Below, piece after piece: positions 47,207 to 59,449 of a stretch of DNA of 64,000 nucleotides. The stretch lies in assembly GCA_002189035.1 (NCBI GenBank), contig NEEC01000004.1, positions 4,464,001 through 4,528,000 of the forward strand. Reading direction: 5' to 3'. The notes beneath the pieces are model-generated. The model saw only the letters and a list, made by a program, of their open reading frames with translations, made no database searches and was not told the origin of the DNA. Position 1 is the first letter of the stretch, and each line of letters starts with the position of its first letter. Source of the stretch: Utricularia gibba. Lineage: Eukaryota > Streptophyta > Magnoliopsida > Lamiales > Lentibulariaceae. Both the position numbers and the translations under genes were made by a program.

Positions 47207-50200
47207 GGGGATTCCAGAGGAAGAGGTTTCGAAAGTAGAGAGTGGTTTTAGTGAATAAAAGGTAAGATATAAGTGAAGCAAAAGCAAGCACGAGAGCAAA
47301 TACACACAAAGAAAAGAGAAAAAAAAAAAAAAAAGAAGACGAAGAAGAAGAAGAATCGAAAGTCATCAAGGTTCCACTGGTTCTCAGTGGTCCCAATCCT
47401 CAATTCATTTTCAAAATTGAAAATAGCCTCCTACTCCATCACTAAGATTTTCCCTCTTACCAATCCCCCAATAACATTAAACACTTACCCATATTCCATT
47501 TTTCCTTTTTCTTTTTCCCCTTAGTACAGGGACACCGTGTCCTAAAGTATCCACCCCTTTTGGGACACCCCTCTCTCGACCCTAATCATGTGTCCAAAGA
47601 CAGCGAACCCACATCAGACCAACCAACCATACTACAGAATTCGGGGCTCAGACGTATGTATCTCAGTGGTGAGACTTGCTATATCAGTAAGCAATGGTAT
47701 TAATCTACATGAATCATTATCTGATATATGGTTATGGTGGTTGTGCTACATGACAAAGTCGTACATTTCATTTGTGGCAATGAGGATGACAGCACTTAGG
47801 AGACTAAAAAAAGGCCCCCTGAGAGACTAAAAAGCTTAGAGAATGGGCATATTCCGTGACTAAAAACGATTGATTTGTTCGGCACGGCTCATGCATCCAC
47901 TCCACTGCGCAAGGGGGCATCCGTCATCCACCTTTTGGTCTCCAGAACACCCTAGTGGTATACAACAGCACTTCTTCAGTTGGCGTGCGCACTGCGCCAG
48001 TTGTTAGAAAAAGAGATTCTGTCTCACCTTGCAAAAACAATAGCTTATTTATTCAACATCTCTTGTTTTTCTGTAAGATTCATGGAACTTGTTCACTGTG
48101 TTGAGACACTTGTCTGGTTATCAGGTTCAGCACAGTGTCCCGACGAGGAATCCCACCCTGAGAAGATGGTTTATTATGAATAGAGATGGAGGTGAGGGGA
48201 TGATGAGGGAATCCATGAAGGGGTTTTGTCGTATTGAAAGGAATAGAATCTGTTAGGTGTGCAGTTCAAATGTCATCCCTCTCTCGTTTCTTTCCAGTTG
48301 TATGCATCAAGCGAGCCAGCTGGGAGAGTTACAAATCGATTCCCGTTTACCTATATGCATTAAAAGAAAGTGACCTGTGATGGATTTTTTTTAATCATAA
48401 TTTCACCCCCTCCAGCTTCTGGTCTCTCGAAATTATTAGCAGAATACCGATGGCAATGCCTACGTTTGCAGATCTGATCTGCATTCAATTCTTCCTCTGA
48501 AACGAAAACCCTTGTTCCCCCTATCCCCGATTGGACGCCTGATTCCGTGATTAGGTGTGTGTCAAAAACCACATTATGGGGAGCTTCTGCTAATCATTTC
48601 ACCACCTCTGATGCGAGTGTCTCTCACGTTTAATCCAATACTCTACTGAAATTGAATCCAGAAAACACCCCAAGTTCTCAATTCTAAATATTAGACAAAC
48701 AGAGCTTCCATTTCTAAACTTTCGAAGTAGAAGCAAACTTGAGGGTTGATTTTTTTTCATGCTGGTTAAATTCGATTTCCAACGAGACAACCGTGAATGA
48801 AAGAATCAGGGGCAAGAGAGAGAGAGGGAGGGAAGGAGTTAATGTGGCTGGCGCGGGCGGCGGGTCGCCGGGGATCTGCTGATCTGACCGGCGACGCCGA
48901 CAGCTTTTGTCCGGAGAACAAGAGTAGATTTGCATTCAGAAATCCACATGTTATTTCTTATTTAACGCCCTCCCTCCTTCCTAACCCTAAATTCATTACA
49001 CATAAATACCCGCATTTAATCCAATCAACGGAAGCTGTCCCCACTCAACTCGACTATTAAGATTTCGATTCTCATTTATTGCGCAATTAAATAAATTGTA
49101 TATTTATTAAAAAATAGAAAAAAGGAATCAATTAAACTCATTGCATTTTGCATGTAGACACAATGAATCTACTTTATAGCGTTTTAAAATCAGGTTCAAA
49201 TTATTCTCCCATTTATGTATGCCTCTAGGTTCAATTTATTTCAAAAATATTATATAAAAAAAAATAATTATCTAATTTAATATTTCTAATTTTCTTAAAA
49301 AATATTGAATGAAATCTTAAAAAAGGAATAGGAACTAACCCATTATTTTAACCTATTTTTAGTTTTTTTAAAAGTAAAAAATAAAAAGTATAAATTTTTT
49401 ATAAAATTCAAAATAAAATTGTGGGTATTCTTCAAAATCATTTTTTTATATGAAATCCACACAATTAAAAATGTATCTAAAAAGATCAAAAGTAACCTAT
49501 TTTTGCTTTTAAACACTATCTAGTATAAATGGATGACAAAAAATTTACAAAAAGCCAATCCTTATTTTCTATCCCACACAAAAATTATATAAAAATATGT
49601 TTTTTTCTTTTTTGAAAGATCCTAATTTTAATTTTTAAAAGTAAAAAATATTTGGAATTGGAGTTGGGGTTGGATGAAGCAAAAGGAGGGCAGAACTAGA
49701 GATGACAGTCACATAAATATGTATAAATATTAAAGAAATGGGGGACTCAAGGTGGTCCATAAATCCTTATTGTGATGGCTACAGGGTGACAGCAGAAGGG
49801 GCTGCCCCAAGGGCTACAATCTTTGTATTGAACATAGGCTGGTCCTCATCCCACTCCTCTTCACACAAAATCAAATCAAGATTGGTCAATATCTTATTTT
49901 ATCTCATACATTCACTCCAAAATTTTTAATTCAGAATGATCCATTTTTTCACACATCATCAAAGATGACAAGATTTCTAATACATTCCAGAATCACACAA
50001 AGATTAATCCAACAGGTTAGGTTTCATTTGGATAGCCACCCCCATGGCTCATTGCAGTTTGATGAGGTAGCTAGCAGCATGCAGCATCTGCTCTTGATGA
50101 TTCTTTCATTTGGGAAGATAGAAACCCCATTGGGTGGTTCGGTTCATATTAGGGTTTATGGAGGAGGAAGAAGGCAACCTGTGTTAGGGTTGACAGAGGA

Positions 50201-53154
50201 GGTTAGTGATTGGATGGATGGTTCTAAGGGTGAGTGCACAAGTGAGTGAATGGATCGGGGTGAAAAGGGCGATGGGGAGTGCAGGGCAGGGCGGGGCAGG
50301 CTGGGCGGCCAGCTGAAGGAAGTTAATGGGGTGCTGTTCATTAATGGTTTACTGGCAGCCCCAGCCATGAATAGAAAAAGACAAGGTATTTAAAGCTTTG
50401 CTCATTGCTTCTCGTTATGTCATTCACAAGAGGACTTCATAAATCTGCGACCCAGGAGCAGCAGTCAAACACACTGCATTTTTATTGATGCTGCGCGCAG
50501 CTGCTGCCCCTCCTACATTTAATCATCTTCTTCTTCCTCTTCCTCCCCCCAGCACCAAATTTCGTACTTGCCTTTTTTCTTTTTACAGCAGAAGAGACTG
50601 CGTGCTCGGCAGTCGTTGACGTAAATGGGCCGGGCCTGCTTTGGGAGGAGCTCACCAGGCTATTAGCAAAAGCTCAGGAATGGAGGAGGGTGGCCCAAAC
50701 ACAGGCCCAGAGGTTTAAAGTAACGTCTAGTTCGAAAGTCGGTGGGCGCTTGCCGTCTCTTTGCCGCGCTCGTGTTCTTCCTGGAAAACTACCTATAGAG
50801 TGATTTGGTATTCACAAATGTTTGCTGCTTTTGAATTTTTTTTATCAAGTTTGATGTATAGGGATGAAGAACCGAGTCCGCTGTTCCAAATCGCTGATAT
50901 ACAGTGCGATCGAAGATGAGGAGGAGTTTCGAGAAGCAATCGATTGACCTAAGCTTCTTTTTTTAATTTTCCGGGTTTCCTATTGTTTTCAGTCGAATTC
51001 CGTGCTGTTTTCTGATTTTGGAAATGGGAATTCTTCGTTAACACTGATATCTTGATTGTTCATTTTTTCCTGATGGCAATGTGGATTCAGAAGACCTCGT
51101 TAAGTAGTAATGGGTTAACAACTGGTTATGTCATGCAATGCTGGGACTTGAACTGACTACTGAATGACGTAGAGATGCACACCAAAAAAAATTGAATACT
51201 GAATGCCCAAACTATGAGTTGTAATGCATATCAACTTGCCTATGTTAACCAGGACTTGGCTCTGGGATCAGGGGGCTGTCTATGAGGCCAATGTAGATTA
51301 CCTGTAGACAAGATAGCGGGCAAAGGCTAACAATGGGTTTTCTATGTATTTGATGCTCCAGATCCTCCTGAACCTTAAGCGATATCCCTTTCAGTCTTCA
51401 AGTTCTTGAAACGTGCTTTTAGCAATCAAATTCTAGAGTTGAATGAATAGTCAGTCATTGCTTGGGCAAGTTTCCTTAGCTTCACAAGTTTTGCAGGTTG
51501 CTCCTCGTGGAATTGCAGATGCAAGGGACTGATGGGGGTTCTCCCTTTGGGTAGCCTCCACCACTCAGTAACTTCTTGCTGTCAAATTCAGATATGTAAG
51601 GGCAGATGAATATGGCGACCATCATTCATGGAAACATTACACAGTTGCTCTTGCATGCATCAACTTTCCAGGCAAGACTACTTTCCTCTCTTCCAGATTC
51701 TGTAATGCTTCATATTGTTGCTCTAACAGATCTGTGATTAGAAGGCATTCAGTAGATGTAAAACACTGCATAAAGAAAGCATACGATGTACAAGGCATGT
51801 TTGTCATAAACGATGAAGTAAGTTTTTGTGTAGGTGAATTAACTGGGAGTAGGATAGCAGAATATCTTAAGGCTTCGTTTAGTTTGTGGGTCCGAGTTTA
51901 ACTTGGGTGTGAATTATTTGGGTATTTTTAAACTTATAATCATGAGTTTTGTGGAAAAATGTGTTTGACCACCCGATTAATATTATTTAGATTTTTTATT
52001 ACATGAGTTTTGAATGCTGATTTATAAAAGATGTGTTTACCATTATTTATGTATGAAATTACTTAATTTCCACTTAAAATTGAAAAATAAAATATATTAT
52101 AAGATAGGATATATTTAAACATACCTTTGGATGGGTTTATATAAACCCATATTTATGGGTTACTGATTAGTTTATCTAAGCTTATAGAATAAATTTATAT
52201 TTTACAATAACCCACGTATCAATCATTCTAAAATATTAAATTTATCTATAAACATGGTTTGCGAACCAAATTTGGCCTAAATCATATAAGATAATTTTAA
52301 TTTTTTTATGTTATATTAGAACATTTTTTTGTATAAATAATATTCACTTTTTTAATATTATGTAAGATAATTTCAATTTTTTTCACTCGATTTCTTTATC
52401 ATTCTTCATTTTTTAAAATAATTATTTTTTTTACATCCTTCTTTTCGATTTATTCAAATAAATCGATATTTGATGTATATTTTTAAAAAATTATGTACTT
52501 TTAATTATAATTTATTTAAAATGATATTATTGTTTAACATATTTTTATACTTCCTAATTATCAAACAAAATCTAATATTTAAAATATTTTTATTTCTCAT
52601 GTAATATAGCTATTAAAACATTATCTCGTATATCAATTTTCCCGAAACAAATGCAAATTGAGATCAAAATGCAGAATGCGAGAAACATGATCGTAAGTAT
52701 AAAAAATTATTCATAGTGCATAAAATAGAAAATCAAGATGGTTATTTTTTTAAATGGCCAAGTTTCACGTGGCATAACGTATGGCTTCAGTTGAGTTTCG
52801 AGCAATAAGATTGGAGCCTAGGAATGAAGCAGAAGTTGGTGTCGTTGCAAACTCCCTATTGGGGGTTGGAATCCAAGGTCTCCCTTGCTCTTGATTTAAA
52901 AACAAAAAACAAAACAAAGGTGGAATTTTGATCACCACCACTCAGGAGGAGGTACTAGAAGTTTCCGGTGGCCAAGTCAGGTACGTGGAAGTTGTTCCGC
53001 TTTCCATTTTGAGATGCTGCGGACACCGACGTGTCCGCGGAATATCCATGTGTTTGTTTGTTGGCACTTTTTCATTCTCTTTAAATTCCCACCATCCGGC
53101 AGCATCCACCATCAACTCCAGCCCAGATTTGCAGTCCAGTATACATTTCCGGCA
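47207..53154. other. Long gene-poor region between MIR167 and ELIP
   Basis: Mixed-composition stretches (47200-48950, 49730-51850) alternate with A+T-rich ones (49060-49720, 51870-52720). I find no protein gene, tRNA or second known miRNA. 47313-47358 is purine-rich simple sequence. A PIF/Harbinger-like MITE candidate lies at 51871-52277. The 50500-51850 part has a leader-like composition and could be a non-coding transcript, but nothing in the sequence proves it. The ELIP promoter occupies the last few hundred bases. Confidence 0.4.
51871..52277. mobile_element. PIF/Harbinger (Tourist-like) MITE candidate
   Basis: The left end GGCTTCGTTTAGTTTGTGGG and the reverse complement of the right end GGCCAAATTTGGTTCGCAAA are partly matching terminal repeats of the GGCC(T)TTGTTTGGTT type. 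They are flanked by TAA at 51868-51870 and 52278-52280, the usual three-base target duplication of this superfamily. The interior is A+T-rich and non-coding. The terminal repeats are diverged, so this is a candidate. Confidence 0.5.
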
Positions 53155-53174
53155 ATGGCAATGGCAATGGCAAT
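53151..53174 (+). repeat. (GGCAAT)4 hexanucleotide repeat over the ELIP start codon
   Basis: Four GGCAAT units place in-frame ATGs at 53155, 53161, 53167 and 53173, encoding Met-Ala-Met-Ala-Met-Ala-Met. Repeat-number change would add or remove Met-Ala pairs from the transit peptide without shifting the frame. Confidence 0.85.
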
Positions 53175-53749
53175 GTCCAGCAGCATCCTCTCATTCGTTC
53201 GATCAAATCCCTCTGTTGGGCTGCCACCCAAGCACACGATGAAGAGGATTTCAAATTTCCGAGTTCGAAGCATGGCGGACGTAAGTTTTGTCTTCAATTC
53301 CTCTCTAGTTTTAAGAAACCCACAGGAAATATTGAATCAAAGTTGGATCTTGATGTCTTTTTTCAGGGACCCGAGGATGCTGTACCCGAGGCGCCACCAG
53401 TGAAGGCGGCACCTGGGTTTTCCCAGATCCTGGCGTTCAGTGGTCCCGGCCCAGAGAGGATCAACGGTAGGCTGGCGATGATCGGTTTCGTGGCGGCGAT
53501 CGGCGCCGAGTTGATCAACGGACAGGATTTGCTCCTCCAGCTGCAAAACGGCGGCGTGTCGTGGTTCTTGGGACCAGCGCATTGCTCACCGTGGCCTCTT
53601 TGTTGCCGTTGTTCAAGGGAGTGACGGCGGAGTCTGAATCCGGCAATGTAATGAGCTCAGATGCCGAGCTTTGGAATGGCAGATTTGCGATGCTCGGTTT
53701 GGTGGCTCTGGCGCTCACCGAGTTCGTCAAAGGAGGAGCTTTGGTTTAA
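53155..53749 (+). pseudogene. ELIP: Early light-induced protein (ELIP), frame broken by one missing base
   Basis: ELIPs are thylakoid proteins related to chlorophyll a/b-binding proteins that protect against excess light, and they accumulate strongly on desiccation. Exon 1 (53155-53280) encodes a transit peptide with repeated Met-Ala. Exon 2 (53367-53749) encodes helix 1 ([22 protein letters not shown]), [19 protein letters not shown], then, in the next frame, [21 protein letters not shown] and helix 3 ([29 protein letters not shown]) up to TAA. The break is at GGG 53570-53572, where four G restore the family sequence. The coding length is one base short of 170 codons. Both chlorophyll-binding E…NGR motifs are intact. 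No intron separates the two helix-coding parts. A homopolymer sequencing error is at least as likely as a real pseudogene. Confidence 0.82.
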
Positions 53750-54068
53750 AGAAGCCCTCACCAGAATTCCAAGTGAAAAGCAAAACTTTTTGTTAGCTTT
53801 AGTACAGGTCGTATGTATGAATTCTACATGTGGAATGATATTTGCAAGCCCTGGTTTTTATTACAGAAAACCACCCATGACACACATTAGTTACATACTT
53901 CATCCCTTCAAGCTGACAAGCGTATGGTGGAGCTAAGCTCCATCATTTTATTGTTCTACTTATACAGTGCCGTAACAGTGCTACCGTTTCTCTGATCTCC
54001 AAGGGGCACATCAAAGCTGAGGCACAGTTTTATCAGATGTGCCACATAAGGGAGGGGGAGATGAGTTT
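53750..54068. other. Convergent 3' UTR region of ELIP and ARD
   Basis: 319 bases between the ELIP stop codon (+) and the ARD stop codon (-). It should hold both 3' UTRs, whose transcripts may overlap. Nothing else is seen. Confidence 0.4.
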
Positions 54069-55679
54069 TCAGGCAGAAGCACCGATCCCCTGTCTGTCCC
54101 CCAGCTTCTGCACGAATGCCTCAATGTATCGTTGCCTAGGACGTGCCAATAGCCCAGCATTAGACAACATATCTTAACCAGAATTGTGTGTATATGTAGG
54201 CAAGATGCAGCAATGAAGATGAAAGAGAGAAGATGGAAGAGCACCTTGCAGGGAGATGATCATGGGGTCGGTTATATGGAGTCCAGACAGGCTCACCAAC
54301 AAAGAGGCGCATAGCCTGCAGTGATAAACGAATGATTCTACTGTGTTTGGAGAAGTTTACATTGAAGCAATGGAGGCTGGTTCGATGAGAGAAGGATCCT
54401 TATAGGGTACATCACCTTGATGTAGTTGTCAGAATCAAGTGTGAATCGGTGGTATATTCCGGCGGGGAAGACAACCAGAGCCCCTTTCTTCACCCAAACG
54501 CGGATCCAAGCTTCATCATGGTCACGCACATCAAAATAACCTACACTTTCAGAAAGCCATTTAGATATACATATAAAGAATCAACAAGAGCATCATGGGA
54601 AGCAGTAAGTAGTGGCAGTGATTGAGAATATACCACTTCCTGCAAGGCAGTAGCGTATCTCTTCATCAATGTGCAGGTGCTCCTCGTAGAAGCTCTTGAT
54701 CTTCTCATTGTAGTTTGGCATCTTCTCTTTACTTACTTCGCAAAAATCCTACAGATTAATCACGTAGAATCCTATAATACGAGCCATCTACCATGGAAAA
54801 TTTTCGCAAACATATTGATCTTCCAGGTAGCTCAAACAAAATATACCATGTAGGTGTATCCACGGCTTTCACGAATTTTCTGCAATTCTGGATCTGTTTC
54901 GTATTTGTCTGCATCCAACTTCCAAGCAAGCACTCCAAGCTCTAAGAAATTTCCAGGAACAAATCATCATTCAGAAAGAAGCATTTACAAATTCTCGACT
55001 TTGGAAAGTAACTGAATTCCTATATACTCAATCTATTTAACTCAGGAAAAGACACAAGCATCTAACTCGATCAACAATGATATGTTTAAAGTCTCAATTC
55101 ACGAACTGCAACATAGGAAACTTCGGAGTATGCATTTTCACCTTCAAGTTTTTCAAAGGAAACGAACTCCTTGGGATTCCGGTGATGAGGGAGTCTCTGA
55201 TCCTCCTCACTGTCATCCATATACCAAGCTTGGATAACTTCCTCCCGCTCATCCTGCATCGTGAGACCGTATTCACATTATCCTCAAGAAGACTCTCTAT
55301 GTCTCTATCAAATCATGAGATCAGGGAAAGATCATAAGGAGCCAAACACCAAATTCATGAGCAATAGACGCATACACCTCATGAAAAACCGTAACTTGCA
55401 ATGAAAAGGGTCTCATTCACCTCATGAAAAAAACCAACCAAGCACATACCAAATAAAAAACTCAAGTAAATCCAATAGACCCAAAAACTGGGCGCCTTTA
55501 TCTTCTTCCCAGAAACTAGATACCTTCAATCACGGCAAATATACTAACTAAACTAATAACCAACCAATAGAAGACTCGTGCCGGCAGCGCCCATGAAACA
55601 TTGGACATCCGAACAATGCAATTCCAGAACGCTAACTCTCATATACCTCCGATGATCTTACCTTGCACAGAGAACCCAT
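54069..55679 (-). CDS. ARD: Acireductone dioxygenase
   Basis: Exons on the minus strand are 55679-55662, 55253-55142, 54941-54847, 54748-54634, 54540-54416, 54315-54245 and 54135-54069. They are in phase and give 200 aa. The enzyme oxidises acireductone in the Yang (methionine salvage) cycle, which recycles methylthioadenosine released by ethylene and polyamine synthesis. With Fe(II) it gives the methionine precursor; with Ni(II) it gives CO and methylthiopropionate. The cupin metal ligands His99, His101, Glu105 (HLHIDEE) and His144 (GIYHRF) are visible. [16 protein letters not shown] and [19 protein letters not shown] are family hallmarks. An in-frame ATG at 55706 would add nine residues. 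I chose 55679 ([16 protein letters not shown]) from family length. It is probably cytosolic or nuclear. Confidence 0.93.
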
Positions 55680-57120
55680 AATCCTCTTCGCGCTGAAATC
55701 TTCCATCACGAAAAGCATGTGAAAAAGGCGTATAAGAGTTTGCCAAGACGGCTATTAAGTACTAAATTACCCCTCACCCAGCTGCCAGTGTTGCTGGTTA
55801 TTTCGTCATTTACTTGTATGCACGGGGAGTAGATATTTATAATGTTGTAAGCAGTTGTTTTTAAAATAAGCATGAAAGAGACTTGCCGGCGATACCACCG
55901 GCGCCCACCGTGTTCGCATTTTGTTTTTGCTGACTCCTACATTCCGTAATCCTGTTCATTGGTGTTTTTGAAAGTTGAATATCAACTCATTCGAACGGTA
56001 ATTTTGGTGCAGGGAAATCGAGACGACAAGTTGTTGGGAGCCGCAGCATTTGAAATTGAAAACTCGGAGAAAGATATAGAGGAAAGTGACCACAAATTGG
56101 ACATATCCCACAAGGTGTTCGACAAATTGAGTGAAAGAAATTGATTACTTGGGCAAACAAAACCAAGCCCAGAAAGAGACACATTTTAAATTCACGGTGT
56201 CAGCCGCCAACCTGCGCCCTGCAGTTATTTCTTTGCTTCTATTTCTTCTTAATCTCGTCCTCATACATCTCCTTCACTTGTCTTTTATATTTCTACGGTA
56301 CGGTGCTCCCTCCATTTACCCAGTTCTCTTCATTATGTCTTTGCAGATTCACCATGAGGGTCTGAACAGGGAGAAGAAGTCACGTTTGTGTGAAGTTTTT
56401 CCTGCAAAAAAACTGTTGGTCTATCTGAAGCATGGTTGAAGGCAAAACGAGGTCCCCTCCCTCCCTTACCCTGTACTAGACATCCATTATTGAATTTATT
56501 GCAGGTGGAAGGAACAGAACAGAACAGTACAGTAACCACCAATTTGTAGCACTCTCCAAGTTTTTACCAAACTTCACATGTGCATTGTTTCTCCCCAAAG
56601 ATGTAATCTTTGTATCCCTTTGGGGTGCTGTTTATTCTGATTTGAGGTGTGGATTCATGGGTTTCTTAGATTATGAATGAACTGTTGATGTCAAAACAAA
56701 ACACACACCGTCAAAGCAGTGGAAAAATTCTACCTTGTTGTCTTGTCTTGACGTCTGCGGGTTCACATTTCGTGACTTTTTGTATCAAAGTTTCCTGCTT
56801 TATTCCTGCTGGTATTTATTGCATTGGACTTTGTGGTGGAAGTTGATTAGTCTGAAACTCTCATCTCATCTCCAACTGTAAATTAAATTCAGGGGATTGT
56901 AGATTGATGATGGGTGATGATAACATGAAAGTTATACTTTTTTATTGTGGAAGCCGACACGCACAAATAAATGTCTCTGTCCCATGACATCTTCACTCAA
57001 TCACCCACACGCACTCAGCTCATTTGACATAGACTCACTTATCTTCTCTTCTTTTTTCTCTTCTCTAGTTGTTCTTCTCTCTGTTCCTTCTTCCTGTCTC
57101 CTTTCTTCTTCTAGATTCCG
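55680..57120. other. Intergenic between divergent ARD and EPFL genes
   Basis: The left part is the ARD promoter. 55950-56540 contains short plus-strand frames of 60-100 codons (for example one with a hydrophobic LRPAVISLLLFLLNLVLIHLL stretch) with a possible acceptor near 56013. I cannot assemble or recognise a gene from them. 56900-57110 ends in a long pyrimidine-rich leader before the EPFL start. Confidence 0.4.
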
Positions 57121-57568
57121 ATGGGGTGGCTCCGCCGTATCTCCGTGGCGTTTGTTCTCCTCACCGCCGTGGCAGCTCTGCGTTTCGACTCACAACCACC
57201 ACCTGAACTCAGTAAACCCGTTCACTTACTCATTGGCACTGACTCAACCCTGAGTCTCTTTGCATATTCATCCAGAAGCACATACAACGCACATCACCGG
57301 CTCGTCTTTCCCTAGTCTTCTGATCTGGAATTCCACCTTCCATTAACTCCTCTCGTTATCCCTTTCAGGCTTGGCGGATGAAAGGGGCGTGGGGCGGCGG
57401 CGAGCCAGCTTGCTGGGGTCGTGGCCACCGTCCTGCAGATTGAAATGCGGGCGGTGCTGGCCGTGCGTGGCGGTGCACGTGCCGATAGAACCCGGGATGA
57501 GCATAGCGATGGAGTACTATCCCGAGGCATGGAGATGCAAGTGTAGAAACAAGCTCTTCATGCCTTAG
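57121..57568 (+). CDS. EPFL: EPIDERMAL PATTERNING FACTOR-like secreted peptide (EPFL4/5/6 type)
   Basis: Two exons, 57121-57211 and 57369-57568, give a 96-aa precursor. It has an N-terminal signal peptide (MGWLRRISVAFVLLTAVAAL), a short propeptide with the basic GRRRA site, and a mature cysteine-rich domain. Six cysteines are spaced as in SC, KCGRC, PC, RCKC. The loop VHVPIEPG and the C-terminal EYYPEAWRCKC.NKLFMP match the CHALLAH/CLL (EPFL4/5/6) group, which signals through ERECTA-family receptors in stem growth and stomatal patterning. The usual CGNK is CRNK here. Reading through the first donor stops at 57315, so splicing is needed. The peptide is apoplastic. Confidence 0.9.
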
Positions 57569-58556
57569 GAGCAGCAGGAAAAATATTATATTGTTTTTTT
57601 GCCTTTTTTAATCGCAATATTTTGTTTTTAAAGCATTTTATTTCACTTATTAAAATTAAAATCCATGAATAACGAACACATATATTATATTGTAATATTT
57701 TAATTAAAAAAAAAGTGGAAATGGATTCAATTATTGCAATTAGTCACTAATAAATTCGTACATTAAAATAATGGGGTATGTTCCTCAACCGCAGGCATGG
57801 AAGGGGTTGGTTGCACTTTGCATCAAATCCACTTTAATTTAATAATAATTATTATTCATTTTAATCAAATAAACCATTTTCGTCTTTTCCTGTATTACCG
57901 AATAACATCCAACTAATTTATTCCTTTATTCAAAAAACAATGAGGTGTTCGTATAATGACCCTAGAATTATTAATTAAATAAATTACGAAAATACGTTAA
58001 TTAAATAAATCACGTTGTTGACAGTCGCAAACCCCGGCGGCAGGGGCGGCCCACCTGCCCCCCGATCATCAAGAGAAGCATGGGATCCATGGCCGTGAGA
58101 TGACGGAAATCGTATCGGCCGGCGGCGCCTCTTTTGAAATCAGGGAATCGGATTTATAACCAGACTCCGATGATGGTCCGACGGTGTAGACTACATAGTG
58201 TAATAACATATGGTATGTTTAAATTAAACATCCAATAGATCTGATTAACACGTGTGTAAAACATAATTACATAATAAATATGTATTACATTGTTAAAAAT
58301 AATTTTAATCAATTATTAGTAATTTAAAATCTTTTATATATATGATTATATTATTTTAATTTTCTAAAGTAAAATTATTTGTTCTAATAATTATATTCAA
58401 GTTGAACTAGTCTTTTTGTATGTGATTAAAAAAATTTTATTGTAAAATCAAAACAAAGAAAAAAATGCTGGTGAAGGTTGTAAGGGATGAGTTGCTCCCA
58501 CACTGGAATATTAATTAGATCTATTTTTCATATGCCAAATCTAATATATATCTTTT

Positions 58557-58786
58557 TTTAAATAGTATTTTGAAAAAATTTTAAAAATTATTTTTACTTT
58601 TTTAAAAAATAGAAATAAAAAGTAAAATTAACGTATTCTATACTTTTCGAAAAATAATTTTGTATTACAATTTAAAAAGTATTTTTGATCAAATTAATTT
58701 TACGATTGATAATATTCTAAAATAAAATTATTTTTATTTGTTGAAAAATAAAAATAAACTTCAAAATTTTTTCAAAACAGTGATTT
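58557..58786. mobile_element. A+T-rich inverted-repeat element, same family as the one in the KCS intron
   Basis: The left end AGTATTTTGAAAAAATTTT followed by an ATTATTTTTACTTTT tract is mirrored by the right end, whose reverse complement reads ACTGTTTTGAAAAAATTTTG then TTTATTTTTATTTTTC. The arms are about 50 bases with a short interior. The same terminal pattern occurs at 38796-39104. No target duplication could be fixed in the A+T-rich flanks. Confidence 0.55.
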
Positions 58787-59449
58787 AATTTAATTGAAAC
58801 TCATACTACTATCAAATTCATTTTATTTATTTAAATCATCATGTTGAAATTAATATCTCAATGGAACACATATGTCAAACTCAAATATCATGTTGAGATT
58901 AATAGATGGATGGAACGCGTACGTGAAACTCAAATATCATCATAAGTTTGAGCTGAAACACCCTCCACTGGGATTGGATCAAAGGGACTGATTTGCATTA
59001 CACAATCCATCATAAGTTCCGGTGAGTGCTCGACTGGGGACCGACGCGTGGCGGAGGATGGGGCCTGGGGAGCAGTTGGGGCGAGCCCGGCGCCACGTGA
59101 GGCTGTGTGGCACCTGTGCGGCACCCTACAGGGAGCCCTTTTGTATGGACCGCGCGTCTCATCATGTGCGCGGTCACCCTTTTTGGTGGAGCCATTCATT
59201 CGCTCTCTCTCTGGTTTCGTGTGCAGCCCTCCCTCGGCACACAATCGGACCCCTCGCCCCATCAATCACCAACACACTGGTCATTAATAACACATAATAA
59301 TAAAATATATAATATATTATAAAACAATACTACCAGATTGAGTTTAATTTTTTTTAATATAATCTATATTTTTTTTGTATATTTAAATTTCAAGTATATT
59401 CATGACAACCCATCATATTCTTGAATTTCAACACAACAAACCTGAAATA

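Noticed and set aside
48080-48145. Short hairpin CACTGTGTTGA / TCAGCACAGTG considered as a miRNA precursor
   Set aside because: Stem of only 11 pairs, no match to a known miRNA, too short for DCL1 processing.
50432-50520. Inverted AGGAGCAGCAG / CTGCTGCCCCTCCT considered as a miRNA precursor
   Set aside because: Weak bulged stem with a large loop and no known mature sequence.
56131-56439. Plus-strand frame with a hydrophobic stretch between ARD and EPFL
   Set aside because: No family similarity, overlapping frames equally long, and no exon structure could be built.
58930-59265. 111-codon minus-strand frame in a G+C-rich island
   Set aside because: Open frames exist on both strands as expected from composition; no motif or family resemblance.
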